The position numbers and the translations under genes are program-made. Shown piece after piece: positions 8,940 through 18,613 of a stretch of DNA of 64,000 nucleotides (its first letter is position 1; the number at the start of each line of letters is the position of its first letter). Source of the DNA: Epibacterium ulvae (GTDB lineage: Bacteria > Pseudomonadota > Alphaproteobacteria > Rhodobacterales > Rhodobacteraceae). Under the pieces are notes generated by a model that was not told where the DNA came from, searched no databases, and saw only the letters and a program-made list of their open reading frames with translations. The stretch is taken from assembly GCF_018678075.1 (NCBI RefSeq), contig NZ_JAHHIR010000014.1, forward strand, positions 1 through 64,000, read 5' to 3'.

Positions 8940-10379
8940 ATGTTTTCGCGATATAAAAAACAAGCTCCTGCCCAACCGGTCAAGGCCACGCCCAAAGCCG
9001 CTGCAGCCCCGGCTGAGGCGCCCAAAGCGGCCTCTATGCGCAAAGCTGCGACCGAGAAAAAAGCCGCCAAACCTGCGCCGCAGGACAAGGAACGCAAGCG
9101 CAAGGAGCGGCTTGGCCAGATCAAGGTCGAGCTGCACCGCGAATTGCTGGAAAACCTGAACCTGAGCGCGCTGGAACACGCCAGCGAACAGGATTTGCGT
9201 ACCGAGATTTCCGCCATCGCCACAGAAATTCTGTCGGAAAAAGGCGTGGTTCTGAACCGCGAAGACCGCCAGACCCTGAACAAGGAACTCTATGACGAGG
9301 TCACCGGCCTTGGTCCGCTTGAGACTTTGCTACAGGACGACACGGTCAACGATATTCTGGTCAACGGCCCGCAACAGATCTTTGTTGAACGGGCGGGTAA
9401 GCTGGAACTGAGCGACATCACCTTCAAAGACGAACGCCACCTGATGCGGATCATCGACAAGATCGTATCGGCCGTTGGGCGTCGCGTTGATGAATCCAAC
9501 CCTTATGTGGATGCCCGTCTCAAGGATGGTTCGCGTTTCAACGCCATGGTGCCACCGGTTGCGGTGGACGGCTCGCTGGTCTCCATTCGTAAGTTCAAAA
9601 AGGACAAGCTGGGCATCGATGACCTGGTGAATTTTGGGGCCTTTACTGAAGAAATGGCCGCCTATTTGCAGGCCGCTGTGGCGACGCGTCTGAACATCAT
9701 CGTCTCCGGCGGTACCGGTTCGGGTAAGACTACAACGCTAAACGCACTGTCGTCGTTTATCGACAACTCTGAACGTATCCTGACCATCGAAGACACCGCC
9801 GAACTTCAACTGCAACAGACCCATGTGGGTCGGATGGAAAGCCGTCCGCCAAACGTTGAAGGCAAGGGTGAAGTATCGCCCCGCGACTGTCTGAAAAATG
9901 CCCTGCGGATGCGGCCTGACCGCATCATCGTGGGTGAGACCCGCGGCGAAGAAGTGATCGACATGCTGCAGGCGATGAACACTGGTCACGATGGATCGAT
10001 GACCACGATCCACGCCAACTCGGCCCGTGATGGCGTCTCGCGTCTTGAAAACATGATCGCCATGGCCGGGATCGAAATGCCGATCAAAGCGGTGCGCAGT
10101 CAGATCTCTTCGGCGGTGAACGTGATTGTGCAGGCCTCACGTCTGCAGGATGGCTCGCGTCGTATGACATCCATCACCGAAATCACCGGCATGGAAGGCG
10201 ATGTGATCTCGATGCAGGAAATCTTCCGCTACCAGCGTGTCGGCCTGACCCCGGACAACAAGATCATCGGCCACTTCACCGCCAGCGGCGTGCGGTCGAA
10301 CTTCTCTGAACGGTTCCGTCTGTGGGGTTACAATCTGCCGACCGCCATTTATGAGCCCACCACGATGGAGAGCTTCTGA
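8940..10379 (+). CDS. cpaF: Tad secretion ATPase TadA/CpaF
   Basis: A 479-residue hexameric motor ATPase of the type II/IV secretion family that powers pilin polymerisation. A Lys/Ala-rich N-terminal tail (to about residue 60) precedes the N-domain. Walker A is [10 protein letters not shown] near residue 257, the Asp box is near [10 protein letters not shown], Walker B includes [11 protein letters not shown] near 335, and the His box is [13 protein letters not shown]. The length and motifs are normal for the family. It overlaps tadB by one base (TGATG), indicating translational coupling. Confidence 0.96.
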   Translation: MFSRYKKQAPAQPVKATPKAAAAPAEAPKAASMRKAATEKKAAKPAPQDKERKRKERLGQIKVELHRELLENLNLSALEHASEQDLRTEISAIATEILSEKGVVLNREDRQTLNKELYDEVTGLGPLETLLQDDTVNDILVNGPQQIFVERAGKLELSDITFKDERHLMRIIDKIVSAVGRRVDESNPYVDARLKDGSRFNAMVPPVAVDGSLVSIRKFKKDKLGIDDLVNFGAFTEEMAAYLQAAVATRLNIIVSGGTGSGKTTTLNALSSFIDNSERILTIEDTAELQLQQTHVGRMESRPPNVEGKGEVSPRDCLKNALRMRPDRIIVGETRGEEVIDMLQAMNTGHDGSMTTIHANSARDGVSRLENMIAMAGIEMPIKAVRSQISSAVNVIVQASRLQDGSRRMTSITEITGMEGDVISMQEIFRYQRVGLTPDNKIIGHFTASGVRSNFSERFRLWGYNLPTAIYEPTTMESF

Positions 10380-11347
10380 TGCAACTGCCCGTCGAACCCA
10401 TCCTCTATGGCCTTATTTTCCTTGCGGTTTTAGCGCTGGTCGAAGGCGTATATCTGGTCAGCTTTGGCAAATCCATCAGCCTCACCAGCAAGGTGAACCG
10501 CCGTCTTGACATGCTGGAAAAAGGCGGCAACCGCGAACAGGTTCTGGAACAACTCCGCAAGGAGATGAGCCAGCACATGAATTCGAAGTCGATCCCGCTC
10601 TATTCGCTTTTGGCGGAAAAAGCCCAGAAGGCGGCGATTGCGTTCAGTCCCAAACAGTTGATGATGATTATGGCGGGCGTCAGCGTTTTGGCCTTCTTGG
10701 CCTTGAGCGTTGGGACACAAACCGGGCTAGAGGTGCGTATCCTCGGCTCGATCATCATCGGCGTCGGCGCGGTCTTTTTCTGGGTGAACAAAAAGGCCAA
10801 GAAACGGATTGCCATGATCGAAGAGCAACTACCCGATGCGGTTGAACTGATGGTGCGCTCCTTGCGCGTGGGCCACCCGTTCACCTCGGCGGTTCAGATC
10901 GTCGCCAAAGAGGTCGAAGATCCGCTGGCCACCGAATTTGGCATCATCGCCGACGAAAGCGCCTATGGCCGCGATGTGGGTGAAGCACTCAAAGATATGG
11001 CCGAACGCCTTGGCATTCAGGATATGCGCTTCCTTGCGGTGGCCGTTACCATCCAACAGCAATCTGGTGGTAACCTTGCCGAGGTCCTGGCCGGTCTGGC
11101 CAAGGTGATCCGCGCGCGCTTTCGCCTGTTTCGCCGCGTGAAAGCCATCACTGCTGAGGCACAATGGTCGGGACGCTTCCTGTCGTCGTTCCCGCTGCTG
11201 GCCCTCCTGGGGATTTTGATCAACGACCCGCATTATTACGACGGCGTTATGGATCACCCTTGGTTTATTCCGGCCTGTTTCATCGTGGGCGGCATGTTGA
11301 CGGCCAACCTCTTTGTCATGCGCATGCTGACAAACATCGAAGTCTAA
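10379..11347 (+). CDS. tadB: Tad inner-membrane platform protein TadB
   Basis: A 322-residue inner-membrane protein of the GspF/TadB family. One membrane segment lies at about residues 8-25, two more around 95-135, and one or two close to the C-terminus (LSSFPLLALLGILI, HPWFIPACFIVGGML). The T2SSF domain covers about 155-285 (EEQLPDAVELMVRSLRVGHP, QSGGNLAEVL). It starts inside the tadA stop codon. It pairs with TadC to form the platform on which the TadA motor works. Confidence 0.93.
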   Translation: MQLPVEPILYGLIFLAVLALVEGVYLVSFGKSISLTSKVNRRLDMLEKGGNREQVLEQLRKEMSQHMNSKSIPLYSLLAEKAQKAAIAFSPKQLMMIMAGVSVLAFLALSVGTQTGLEVRILGSIIIGVGAVFFWVNKKAKKRIAMIEEQLPDAVELMVRSLRVGHPFTSAVQIVAKEVEDPLATEFGIIADESAYGRDVGEALKDMAERLGIQDMRFLAVAVTIQQQSGGNLAEVLAGLAKVIRARFRLFRRVKAITAEAQWSGRFLSSFPLLALLGILINDPHYYDGVMDHPWFIPACFIVGGMLTANLFVMRMLTNIEV

Positions 11348-11357
11348 GGGGGCGGAT

Positions 11358-12338
11358 GTGCAGTTTTTGAATTCCATTCAGGATTTTCTGATCCAGCGTT
11401 TTGGCGAGCTTGGCCCGTTGATCGCGATCGGTGGGCTTGGCCTGGTCTGTGTTCTGGCCGCAGCCTACCTCATGCTGAACGAGCAGGAAGACCCGCTCAA
11501 AAAGCTGCAACGCGATATCGCAGAAAAGAACCCAAAGAAGCAGCGCGAAAGCCTGCGCCAGACAGATCGTAACGAACAGCTGCAGAAATTCGCCTCCTTT
11601 CTGGAACCGCAGAACGCCGAAGAGCTATCGGCGATGGAGCTGAAACTGCGTCAGGCGGGCTATATCTCGCGCGATGCGGTGCGTATTTTCTTCTTTGCGC
11701 AGATGGTGTTGGGTCTGATCGGCCTGTCTATGGGGCTGGCCTATGTCTATGTGCTGAACGGCGATGTGGAATATGACAGCCAGCAGATGGCGATCCGTAT
11801 TCTGGGCCCCGGTGGCGCCGCCTATTTCCTGCCGAAATACTGGGTGACCCGCCGGGTTGAGGAACGCAAGAAAGAGATCACCAAAGGCTTTCCGGATGCG
11901 CTCGACATGATGCTGGTTTGCGTCGAAGCCGGCCAATCCATCGAACAGTCGATCATCCGTGTCTCGGCCGAATTGGCCGCCTCCTACCCTGCCCTGTCGG
12001 AGGAATTCCAGATCGTCGCCCAAGAGATGAAGGCCGGCAAAGACAAAGAACGCGTGCTGCGCGATCTCGGCACCCGCTGCGGCGTGCAAGACATCGCCTC
12101 TTTCACCACGGTTATGATCCAATCGCAAAGCTTTGGTACCTCCATCGCCGACGCGCTGCGCGTCTATGCTGGCGAGATGCGCGACAAACGGGTGATGCGC
12201 GCCGAAGAGGCCGCCAACAAACTGCCGGTGAAAATGACGCTCGCCACCATGATGCTGACGGTTCCGCCGCTGCTGATCATCCTGATCGGCCCATCGATGG
12301 AGAACATCTCAAACCTCGGTTCCGGCCCGCCCGGATAA
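11358..12338 (+). CDS. tadC: Tad inner-membrane platform protein TadC
   Basis: A 326-residue partner of TadB with the same T2SSF architecture (KGFPDALDMMLVCVEAGQS, EMKAGKDKERVLRDLG). Membrane segments lie at about 15-35, 105-145 and 285-310. The start is a GTG at 11358; an ATG two bases earlier is out of frame and closes after four codons. GGGGGCGGAT just upstream acts as the binding site. An intrinsic terminator follows the stop. Confidence 0.92.
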   Translation: MQFLNSIQDFLIQRFGELGPLIAIGGLGLVCVLAAAYLMLNEQEDPLKKLQRDIAEKNPKKQRESLRQTDRNEQLQKFASFLEPQNAEELSAMELKLRQAGYISRDAVRIFFFAQMVLGLIGLSMGLAYVYVLNGDVEYDSQQMAIRILGPGGAAYFLPKYWVTRRVEERKKEITKGFPDALDMMLVCVEAGQSIEQSIIRVSAELAASYPALSEEFQIVAQEMKAGKDKERVLRDLGTRCGVQDIASFTTVMIQSQSFGTSIADALRVYAGEMRDKRVMRAEEAANKLPVKMTLATMMLTVPPLLIILIGPSMENISNLGSGPPG

Positions 12339-12366
12339 ACGCCCATTGGATGTCACTTCGTTTTAG

Positions 12367-12400
12367 CCCGCGCCACGTCAAACCGGCGCGGGTCTTCTTT
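12367..12400 (+). terminator. Intrinsic terminator after tadC
   Basis: Stem CCCGCGCC / GGCGCGGG (8 bp, 10-base loop) followed by a T-rich tail (TCTTCTTTTCT). It separates tadC from the tadD unit. Confidence 0.7.
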
Positions 12401-12483
12401 TCTCTGCAAGCCCTTTGCAGTTTGCGGCATTTGCGCCTAATCATGAGTGGTATTTCGTCTCCTCCTATTTACGCGCAGGACAC

Positions 12484-13050
12484 ATGGCCCGTTTGTTTCC
12501 CTGGATCGCCCTTCTCTTGATACCTATCGTCGGAGCCTGCGCGCGTTCGGACTTTACCGAGCTGCCGGATAACCCCTGGGCGCCGGGTATCGACTTTCGC
12601 AAAGAAGGCGCCGATCCATTGGACGCAGGCCACCGGTTAATGGCGGCGGGCGAGTTTGAGCTTGCCTATGAAAGCTTCACCCGCGCCGCCGTGGACATGG
12701 GATTGACGGCCGAAATCCTGTCGAGCCTTGGGACGGCAAACCTCGGCCTTGGACGGTTGGGGCAGGCCGAAAAACTGATGCGGGAGTCGGTTGAGAAACA
12801 GCCGGATTGGCCCGAAAGTCTGAACAACTTGGGCGTTGTCCTGATGGAACGGCAGAAATTCGCCGAAGCGGAGCAGTTTTTGCGCCGGGCCGTGGCCCTG
12901 GACAATGGCGAAAGTGACGCAATTCTTCAAAATTTGCGTGTGGCCCTCGCAAAACTTGACGCAACATCGCATAGTGAGCCGCAAGAAAACCAACCATATA
13001 ATTTGGTGCAGCGCGGTCGGGGCAGTTACCTGCTGCGTAGAACACCATAA
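12484..13050 (+). CDS. tadD: TadD-type TPR lipoprotein
   Basis: A 188-residue lipoprotein needed in Tad systems for secretin or pilus assembly. The ATG at 12484 (MARLFPWIALLL) gives a lipoprotein signal with lipobox IVGAC; an earlier in-frame TTG at 12415 would hide it. Tetratricopeptide repeats span about residues 45-150, with units such as FELAYESFTRAAVD, GRLGQAEKLMRESVE and KFAEAEQFLRRAVAL. The C-terminal 35 residues are polar and probably disordered. The second TPR lipoprotein starts 27 bases later. Confidence 0.87.
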   Translation: MARLFPWIALLLIPIVGACARSDFTELPDNPWAPGIDFRKEGADPLDAGHRLMAAGEFELAYESFTRAAVDMGLTAEILSSLGTANLGLGRLGQAEKLMRESVEKQPDWPESLNNLGVVLMERQKFAEAEQFLRRAVALDNGESDAILQNLRVALAKLDATSHSEPQENQPYNLVQRGRGSYLLRRTP

Positions 13051-13077
13051 GTTTGAGCAGTATAAAGGACGCACCCC

Positions 13078-13926
13078 ATGCGCCAGCATCTCGTGCTATC
13101 GGCATCGCTGATTGCAGCAATTGGCCTGTCGGCCTGTGCCCCGCGTGAAAAACTCGATGTGGAAGAAACGCTCGAAGAGCTGAACGTCATCGATGAAACC
13201 AACCTCAACGATGTCTATCTGACCGTTGCGGACCCAAATGAGGCCGTCGCGTATTTTGCGCGCGCAACCAGCCAGGCGCCTGACCGGATCGACTTGCATC
13301 GTGGTCTTGCCCAATCTCTGATCCGCGCCAAACGCAATGACGAAGGCGCCAACGCCTGGGAACGGGTTGTGGAGATGGACGGCGCCAACAGTCAGGACAA
13401 GCTGGCGCTTGCCGATGCGCAGATCCGCACCAACGCCTGGGACGCGGCCAAGCAGACGCTGGATGGCGTCCCCCCAACGATTGAGACCTACCAACGCTAC
13501 CGTCTCGAGGCGCTGGTGGCCGATGCCAACAAGGACTGGAAGCGCGCCGACAGTTTCTATGAAACCGCCGTTGGGCTGACCACCCGTCCGGGCCGTGTAC
13601 TGAACAACTGGGGTTACTCCAAATTGACCCGTGGACAGTTTACGGCGGCAGAAAAGCTCTTTACCGACGCGTTGCGTCAGGATCGCAGCCTGTTCACCGC
13701 CAAGAACAATCTAGTTCTGGCCCGCGGTGCGCAGCGTAAATACAGCCTGCCCAATGTCCCCATGACACAGACCGAACGGGCGCTGTTGTTGAACACGCTG
13801 GGCCTGTCAGCCGTCAAACAGGGCGATGTCGAAACCGGCAAAGGTCTGTTGCGCGAAGCGGTGGCCACCCATCCTCAGCATTTTGAGGAAGCCGCCCGCG
13901 CGCTTCAAACTCTCGAAGGCGCCTAA
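13078..13926 (+). CDS. Second TPR lipoprotein of the tad locus
   Basis: A 282-residue lipoprotein (lipobox LSAC, Cys near residue 21) with repeated TPR helices over about residues 60-280 (AVAYFARATSQAPDRIDLHR, FTAAEKLFTDALRQDRSLF, GKGLLREAVATHPQHFEEAA). It is a TadD-like protein, larger than the preceding one. It probably acts at the periplasmic face of the outer membrane as a scaffold for pilus components. It is followed after three bases by the prepilin peptidase gene, so the two are expressed together. Confidence 0.85.
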   Translation: MRQHLVLSASLIAAIGLSACAPREKLDVEETLEELNVIDETNLNDVYLTVADPNEAVAYFARATSQAPDRIDLHRGLAQSLIRAKRNDEGANAWERVVEMDGANSQDKLALADAQIRTNAWDAAKQTLDGVPPTIETYQRYRLEALVADANKDWKRADSFYETAVGLTTRPGRVLNNWGYSKLTRGQFTAAEKLFTDALRQDRSLFTAKNNLVLARGAQRKYSLPNVPMTQTERALLLNTLGLSAVKQGDVETGKGLLREAVATHPQHFEEAARALQTLEGA

Positions 13927-13929
13927 GTC

Positions 13930-14454
13930 ATGACATTCGCCGACCTCGCCCTTCAGATGCGTATCCCAGCCCGCGCCGCGCTGTGGTTTGTCCCCTTTGT
14001 GGTGCCCTTGTGCTTTATCGTCGCTCATTCGGATCTGCGCGGCATGCGCATTCCCAATTGGTGCGTGGATCTTTTGGGCGGGACCTATGTGGTGGTCGGC
14101 TTGGTTGCGATGCCCACATGGGCTGATTACGGCTGGCAGCTTTTGCATTTGCCAATTGGGGTCGCGATTGGGTTTCTGTTTTACGCAGGCGGTGCCGTGG
14201 GTGCGGGGGATGCCAAATTTGCCGGCGCGGCCGCGCCTTTTGTGGCCTTTGGCGATCTGCAACTGATCCTGATCTTGTTTACCGTGAACCTATTGGCGGG
14301 CTTTGCCACCCACCGGCTGGCCAAATACACCGCCCTGCGCCGTCTGGCCCCAGACTGGCAAAGCTGGTCTGTCGGATCCAAGTTCCCCATGGGGCTGTGC
14401 CTGGGCGGAACATTGGCGATCTATCTGCTGCTCGGCGTGGCCTACGGGCAGTAG
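13930..14454 (+). CDS. tadV: Prepilin peptidase TadV/CpaA (A24 family)
   Basis: A 174-residue membrane aspartyl protease that removes the leader from the Flp prepilins. Both catalytic motifs are present: the first Asp in SDLRGMRIPN (about residues 35-45) and the second in GAGDAKF (about 93-99). The protein is almost entirely hydrophobic, with five or six membrane segments, and lacks the N-methyltransferase domain of PilD, as is usual for TadV. It likely cuts both prepilins at 3530 and 3884, whose sites share the G-AVTVDW sequence. Confidence 0.93.
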   Translation: MTFADLALQMRIPARAALWFVPFVVPLCFIVAHSDLRGMRIPNWCVDLLGGTYVVVGLVAMPTWADYGWQLLHLPIGVAIGFLFYAGGAVGAGDAKFAGAAAPFVAFGDLQLILILFTVNLLAGFATHRLAKYTALRRLAPDWQSWSVGSKFPMGLCLGGTLAIYLLLGVAYGQ

Positions 14455-14604
14455 GCCCTTCGGATTTTCACGGCCTGACCTCAATTTGCGCCAATAGCGC
14501 CGCGCTGTTGCCACAGTCCTGAATAATCTGTTGCCTATGGTTTTGGCCTTTGCGCCAGCGCCAACCTTTGTTCACCGGCCCTAGGCAACAGACAGGTTCG
14601 CACA

Positions 14605-15912
14605 ATGAATATGCAGGCTTCGCCCGTCGTGGCTCCTCCCGCGCCAAAAGGTTTGGCGCAGATGAAACTGCCCATCGTCATGATGCGTGACATCATGTTG
14701 AAAACCATGTTCCGCAAGAACGTGGATATGGTCAGCGAGGTTGCCGAAGCCATCTGCCTGCCCGCCTCGGTCACGCAAGAGCTGATCGATATGGCCCGCG
14801 ACCAAAAGCTGCTCGAGGCGACCGGTACCCTGAATGCCAACAATGGCAATGAGATGGGCTATCAGCTGACCGATGCCGGAAAAGCGCGCGCTTTGGATGC
14901 GCTCAGCCAGTCCGAATATTTCGGTGCCATGCCGGTGCCGCTTGAGGTCTACCGCGAGCAGGTCGAACGCCAGTCGATCCGCAATATCATGGTGACCCGT
15001 CAACAGCTGACCTCGGCCATGGGGCACCTGATCCTGCCGGACATGTTGCTGGACCAATTGGGCCCCGCTGTCAGCGCTGGCCGTTCGATCCTGATGTATG
15101 GCCCGCCGGGCAATGGTAAGTCCTCGATCTCAAACGGTATTCGCGACGCGCTCGGCGATCATGTCTTTGTGCCACGCGCGATTGAATACGCCGGTCAGGT
15201 GATCACGGTCTATGACCCGATTGTGCACAACGCTATTGATGAAGACCCGGACGATCCGACCCAGCTCCGCCGGATCAAACGGTTTGACAGCCGCTATGTG
15301 AAATGCGAACGCCCCACGGTGGTAACCGGTGGTGAGCTGTCACTGTCGATGCTGGACCTGGTCTACAATCCAACCGCACGCACCTATCAGGCGCCGCTGC
15401 AGCTGAAATCCACCGGCGGCATTTTCATTGTCGACGACCTTGGCCGCCAAGCCGAACCACCACAAGCCCTGGTGAACCGCTGGATTGTCCCGCTGGAAGA
15501 AAGCCGCGATATTCTGGCGCTGCAATCGGGTGAAAAGTTTGAGGTCCCCTTTGACACGCTGGTGATCTTTTCGACCAACTTCCACCCGAATGAAATTTTC
15601 GACCAAGCGGCCCTGCGCCGGATCTTCTTCAAGATCAAAATCGATGGGCCAAACCAGGAAAACTTCCTCAAGATCTTTGCACTGGTGGCCCGCAAGAAGG
15701 GCATGCCACTGGATGAGGCCGCGCTGGTCCACCTGCTGCGTCACAAATATCCCACCATCGACAATACATATGCAAACTATCAGCCGGTGTTCCTGATCGA
15801 CCAGATGATCGCGATTTGTGAGTTCGAAGGCATCCCCTATCAGATGACACCAGATCTGATCGATCGCGCCTGGGCAAACATGTTTGTCAATGACGAGACG
15901 ATCGTGAAGTAA
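14605..15912 (+). CDS. AAA+ ATPase of unknown role, at the end of the tad locus
   Basis: A 435-residue cytoplasmic ATPase. Residues 1-140 form an N-terminal region with a winged-helix-like look (MVSEVAEAICLPASVTQEL). Walker A is GPPGNGKSSISNGI near residue 167, Walker B is GIFIVDDLGRQ near 275, and a sensor-1-like segment reads LVIFSTNFHP. It follows the prepilin peptidase by 150 bases on the same strand, so a role with the pilus is plausible, but its family is not a defined Tad component. It could be an independent AAA chaperone-type protein. Confidence 0.75.
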   Translation: MNMQASPVVAPPAPKGLAQMKLPIVMMRDIMLKTMFRKNVDMVSEVAEAICLPASVTQELIDMARDQKLLEATGTLNANNGNEMGYQLTDAGKARALDALSQSEYFGAMPVPLEVYREQVERQSIRNIMVTRQQLTSAMGHLILPDMLLDQLGPAVSAGRSILMYGPPGNGKSSISNGIRDALGDHVFVPRAIEYAGQVITVYDPIVHNAIDEDPDDPTQLRRIKRFDSRYVKCERPTVVTGGELSLSMLDLVYNPTARTYQAPLQLKSTGGIFIVDDLGRQAEPPQALVNRWIVPLEESRDILALQSGEKFEVPFDTLVIFSTNFHPNEIFDQAALRRIFFKIKIDGPNQENFLKIFALVARKKGMPLDEAALVHLLRHKYPTIDNTYANYQPVFLIDQMIAICEFEGIPYQMTPDLIDRAWANMFVNDETIVK

Positions 15913-15985
15913 CACCGCTCCCCGGCGGCCATTGCTCCCTAAAACGTAACACTCCCGCCCGTCGCCGGATCCCATAAATAGGGTC

Positions 15986-16106
15986 CGCTCCCGTTGGGCC
16001 GGGCACCGCGCATCCGCGCGGTGCAACAGCCTGCACAGCAGGCTGCCACGCCCAAGGCCGCCAAGGTGGCTTTGCCTCAGCAAAGGCACCTGCGGGCGCG
16101 GGAGCG
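15986..16106. repeat. Highly folded intergenic element
   Basis: Between the AAA+ ATPase and the helicase lies a nested set of inverted repeats. An outer stem CGCTCCCG (15986-15993) pairs with CGGGAGCG (16099-16106). Inside are a perfect 9-bp stem GCACCGCGC/GCGCGGTGC (16003-16024), an 8-bp stem CAGCCTGC/GCAGGCTG (16027-16045), a stem at 16054-16073 and an alternative CTTTGC/GCAAAG at 16070-16085. No protein is encoded. It could be a dispersed chromosomal repeat, a structured RNA, or a 5' leader of the helicase. A second folded element lies at 32885-33010. Confidence 0.6.
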
Positions 16107-16158
16107 CGTGTGGGTATTTGATATTTGCCATGCTCTCCAATTGGACTAAACAGAGAAC

Positions 16159-18576
16159 ATGAGCATGCTTCCCGACTCCATCCAAACGTGGTTCACCGCC
16201 AAGGGCTGGTCCATCCACCCGCATCAGCACGCTATGCTGGAACGCCGCTCAGATCCGGCGACGTTGCTGATCGCGCCAACCGGCGGCGGCAAAACCATGG
16301 CCGGGTTCCTACCAACGTTGGCGGATCTTGCCACCACCCCTCATGACGGGCTGCATACGCTCTACGTCTCACCGCTCAAAGCGTTGGCTGCGGATATCAA
16401 ACGCAACCTGCGCACACCAGTGGATGAGATCGGCCTGCCCATCCGCATCGAAGACCGCACCGGCGACACTTCCCAGTCGCGCAAGCGGCGCCAACGCGCG
16501 GACCCGCCGCACATCCTGCTGACCACGCCCGAAAGCCTGGCTCTGCTGACCTCCTACCCCGATGCCCATCGCACCTTCAAAGGCTTGCAGCGCATCATCG
16601 TTGACGAAATCCACGCCCTTGCCGAAAGCAAACGCGGCGATCAGCTGATGCTGGCCCTGTCCCGCCTACAAGATCTCTGCCCGGATATGCTCCGCGTTGG
16701 GCTCTCTGCCACAGTGGACGACCCAAACGCCATTGCCCGCACCCTCGCCTGCTATCCCAACCCTTGCGAGATTGTGCTGGCCGATCCCGGCCCCGCCCCG
16801 GATATCGCCATGCTGAAAGTCGACCAGCCGCCCCCGTGGGCCGGGGGTGGCGCGGCCTATGCGATCCCCGCAGTTCTGGAACAGATCAAACAGCACAAGA
16901 CCACGCTGATTTTTCACAACACCCGCGCCCAGGCTGAGATCTTCTTTCACAACCTGTGGCTTGCCAATGACGACTCTTTGCCCATCGCCATCCACCACGG
17001 CTCGCTGGACCGTGACCAACGCGAACGGGTCGAGGGCGCCATGGTGTGTGGTGAACTTCGCGCAGTGGTCTGTACCGGATCGCTTGACCTCGGCATCGAC
17101 TGGGGCGATGTGGATCTGGTGATCCAAATCGGCGCCCCCAAAAACGTCAAACGTCTGGTGCAACGCATCGGCCGCGCCAATCACCGCTACAACGCTCCCT
17201 CCAAGGCGCGCCTGGTGCCCGCCAACCGGTTCGAGGTGGTCGAGTGCCGCGCCGCGCTGGAAGCCGTCCAGGCAGGCGATCTGGACGGGGAGACGCCCCG
17301 TACTGGCCCGTTGGACGTCCTGTGTCAACATATTCTCATCACCGCCTGTGCGGGCCCCTTTGCGGCCGACGCCCTCTTTGCCCAGGTCACAACTGTTGGC
17401 GATTACGCCACCCTCAGCCGCACACAGTTTGACGCCTGCCTCGACTTCTGCGCCACCGGGGGCTACGCGCTGAAGGCCTATGACCAATGGCAACGGCTGG
17501 TGCAGCGCCCCGATGGTCTGTGGCAGCTGCGTGACCCGCGCGCGGCGACCCGCATTCGCATGAACTTGGGCACCATTCAGGATGCGGACCTGTTGAAAGT
17601 GCGCCTGAAACGCAGCCGCGGCGGCAAACCATTGGGCCAAGTGGAAGAGGCCTTTGCCGCGTCCCTCACCCCCGGTGATACCTTCCTGATCGGTGGCCGT
17701 ATCGTGCGCTACGAGGGTTTGCGCGAAATGACGGTTGAGGTCAGCCGCAACGCCAACAAGAAACCCAAAGTCGCGGTGTTTTCCGGCACCAAATTTGCCA
17801 CCTCCACCCAGCTAAGCCAGCGCATCTTGCAGATGTTCAAACAGGACCACTGGCCCGAGCTTCCACCCCATACGGCCGATTGGCTGCACCTGCAGCGCGC
17901 GGTCTCGGAACTGCCACGCGCGGGCCATCTGCTGTTCGAAAGCTTTCCCCACGACGGGCGCGCCTATTCCTGCATCTACGGCTTTGCCGGGCGTAATGCA
18001 CAGCAGACCCTGGGCCTGTTACTGACAAAGCGGATGGAGGAACTGGGCCTCGACCCGCTTGGATTTGTCTCCACCGATTACGCCACGCTGATCTGGGGTT
18101 TAGAGCCTGTCATCGACCCAGAGCCGCTGTTTGATCCCTCCGGCCTGCGCGAGGGGCTCGAGGGTTGGCTGGCCGGAAACCTGGTGATGAAACGCAGCTT
18201 TCGCGCCGTGGCCACCGTCGCCGGTCTGATCGAACGCAACCAACCCGGCGCACGCAAGAACGGGCGTCAGGCGACGTTTTCCTCGGACATCCTCTATGAC
18301 ACGTTGCGCAAATATGACCCGGACCACCTGCTGCTCAAAGTTACCCGGGATGAGGCGATGCGCGGCCTGGTCGATTTTGGCCGCATCGAAGAGCTGCTGA
18401 CCCAGATCCAGGGCCGCATCACCCATCGCCAATTGGACCGGATCACCCCGCTGGCGGCACCGCTCTTGTTGGAAATCGGCAAAGTCCCGGTCAAAGGCGC
18501 CGGGGAAGAGAAGCTGTTGCAACAAGAAACCGAAGACCTGATGCGCAAATCTGGCCTCTCGGATCTGCCCAGCTGA
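16159..18576 (+). CDS. Ligase-associated DEXH-box DNA helicase (Lhr-like)
   Basis: An 805-residue superfamily 2 helicase of the Lhr type, in the subgroup linked to bacterial ATP-dependent DNA ligase repair modules. Motif I is APTGGGKT near residue 40, motif II is VDEIH near 147, motif III is LSATVDDP, and the second RecA domain holds TLIFHNTRAQAE and QRIGRANHR. A winged-helix and DUF4145-like C-terminal region follows. It sits 37 bases upstream of pdeM, its usual partner. The ligase and exonuclease genes of the full four-gene module are not adjacent here. Confidence 0.92.
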   Translation: MSMLPDSIQTWFTAKGWSIHPHQHAMLERRSDPATLLIAPTGGGKTMAGFLPTLADLATTPHDGLHTLYVSPLKALAADIKRNLRTPVDEIGLPIRIEDRTGDTSQSRKRRQRADPPHILLTTPESLALLTSYPDAHRTFKGLQRIIVDEIHALAESKRGDQLMLALSRLQDLCPDMLRVGLSATVDDPNAIARTLACYPNPCEIVLADPGPAPDIAMLKVDQPPPWAGGGAAYAIPAVLEQIKQHKTTLIFHNTRAQAEIFFHNLWLANDDSLPIAIHHGSLDRDQRERVEGAMVCGELRAVVCTGSLDLGIDWGDVDLVIQIGAPKNVKRLVQRIGRANHRYNAPSKARLVPANRFEVVECRAALEAVQAGDLDGETPRTGPLDVLCQHILITACAGPFAADALFAQVTTVGDYATLSRTQFDACLDFCATGGYALKAYDQWQRLVQRPDGLWQLRDPRAATRIRMNLGTIQDADLLKVRLKRSRGGKPLGQVEEAFAASLTPGDTFLIGGRIVRYEGLREMTVEVSRNANKKPKVAVFSGTKFATSTQLSQRILQMFKQDHWPELPPHTADWLHLQRAVSELPRAGHLLFESFPHDGRAYSCIYGFAGRNAQQTLGLLLTKRMEELGLDPLGFVSTDYATLIWGLEPVIDPEPLFDPSGLREGLEGWLAGNLVMKRSFRAVATVAGLIERNQPGARKNGRQATFSSDILYDTLRKYDPDHLLLKVTRDEAMRGLVDFGRIEELLTQIQGRITHRQLDRITPLAAPLLLEIGKVPVKGAGEEKLLQQETEDLMRKSGLSDLPS

Positions 18577-18613
18577 TTGTGCCCGGCCCCATCTCAACCT
18601 AAAGACAGACGCC

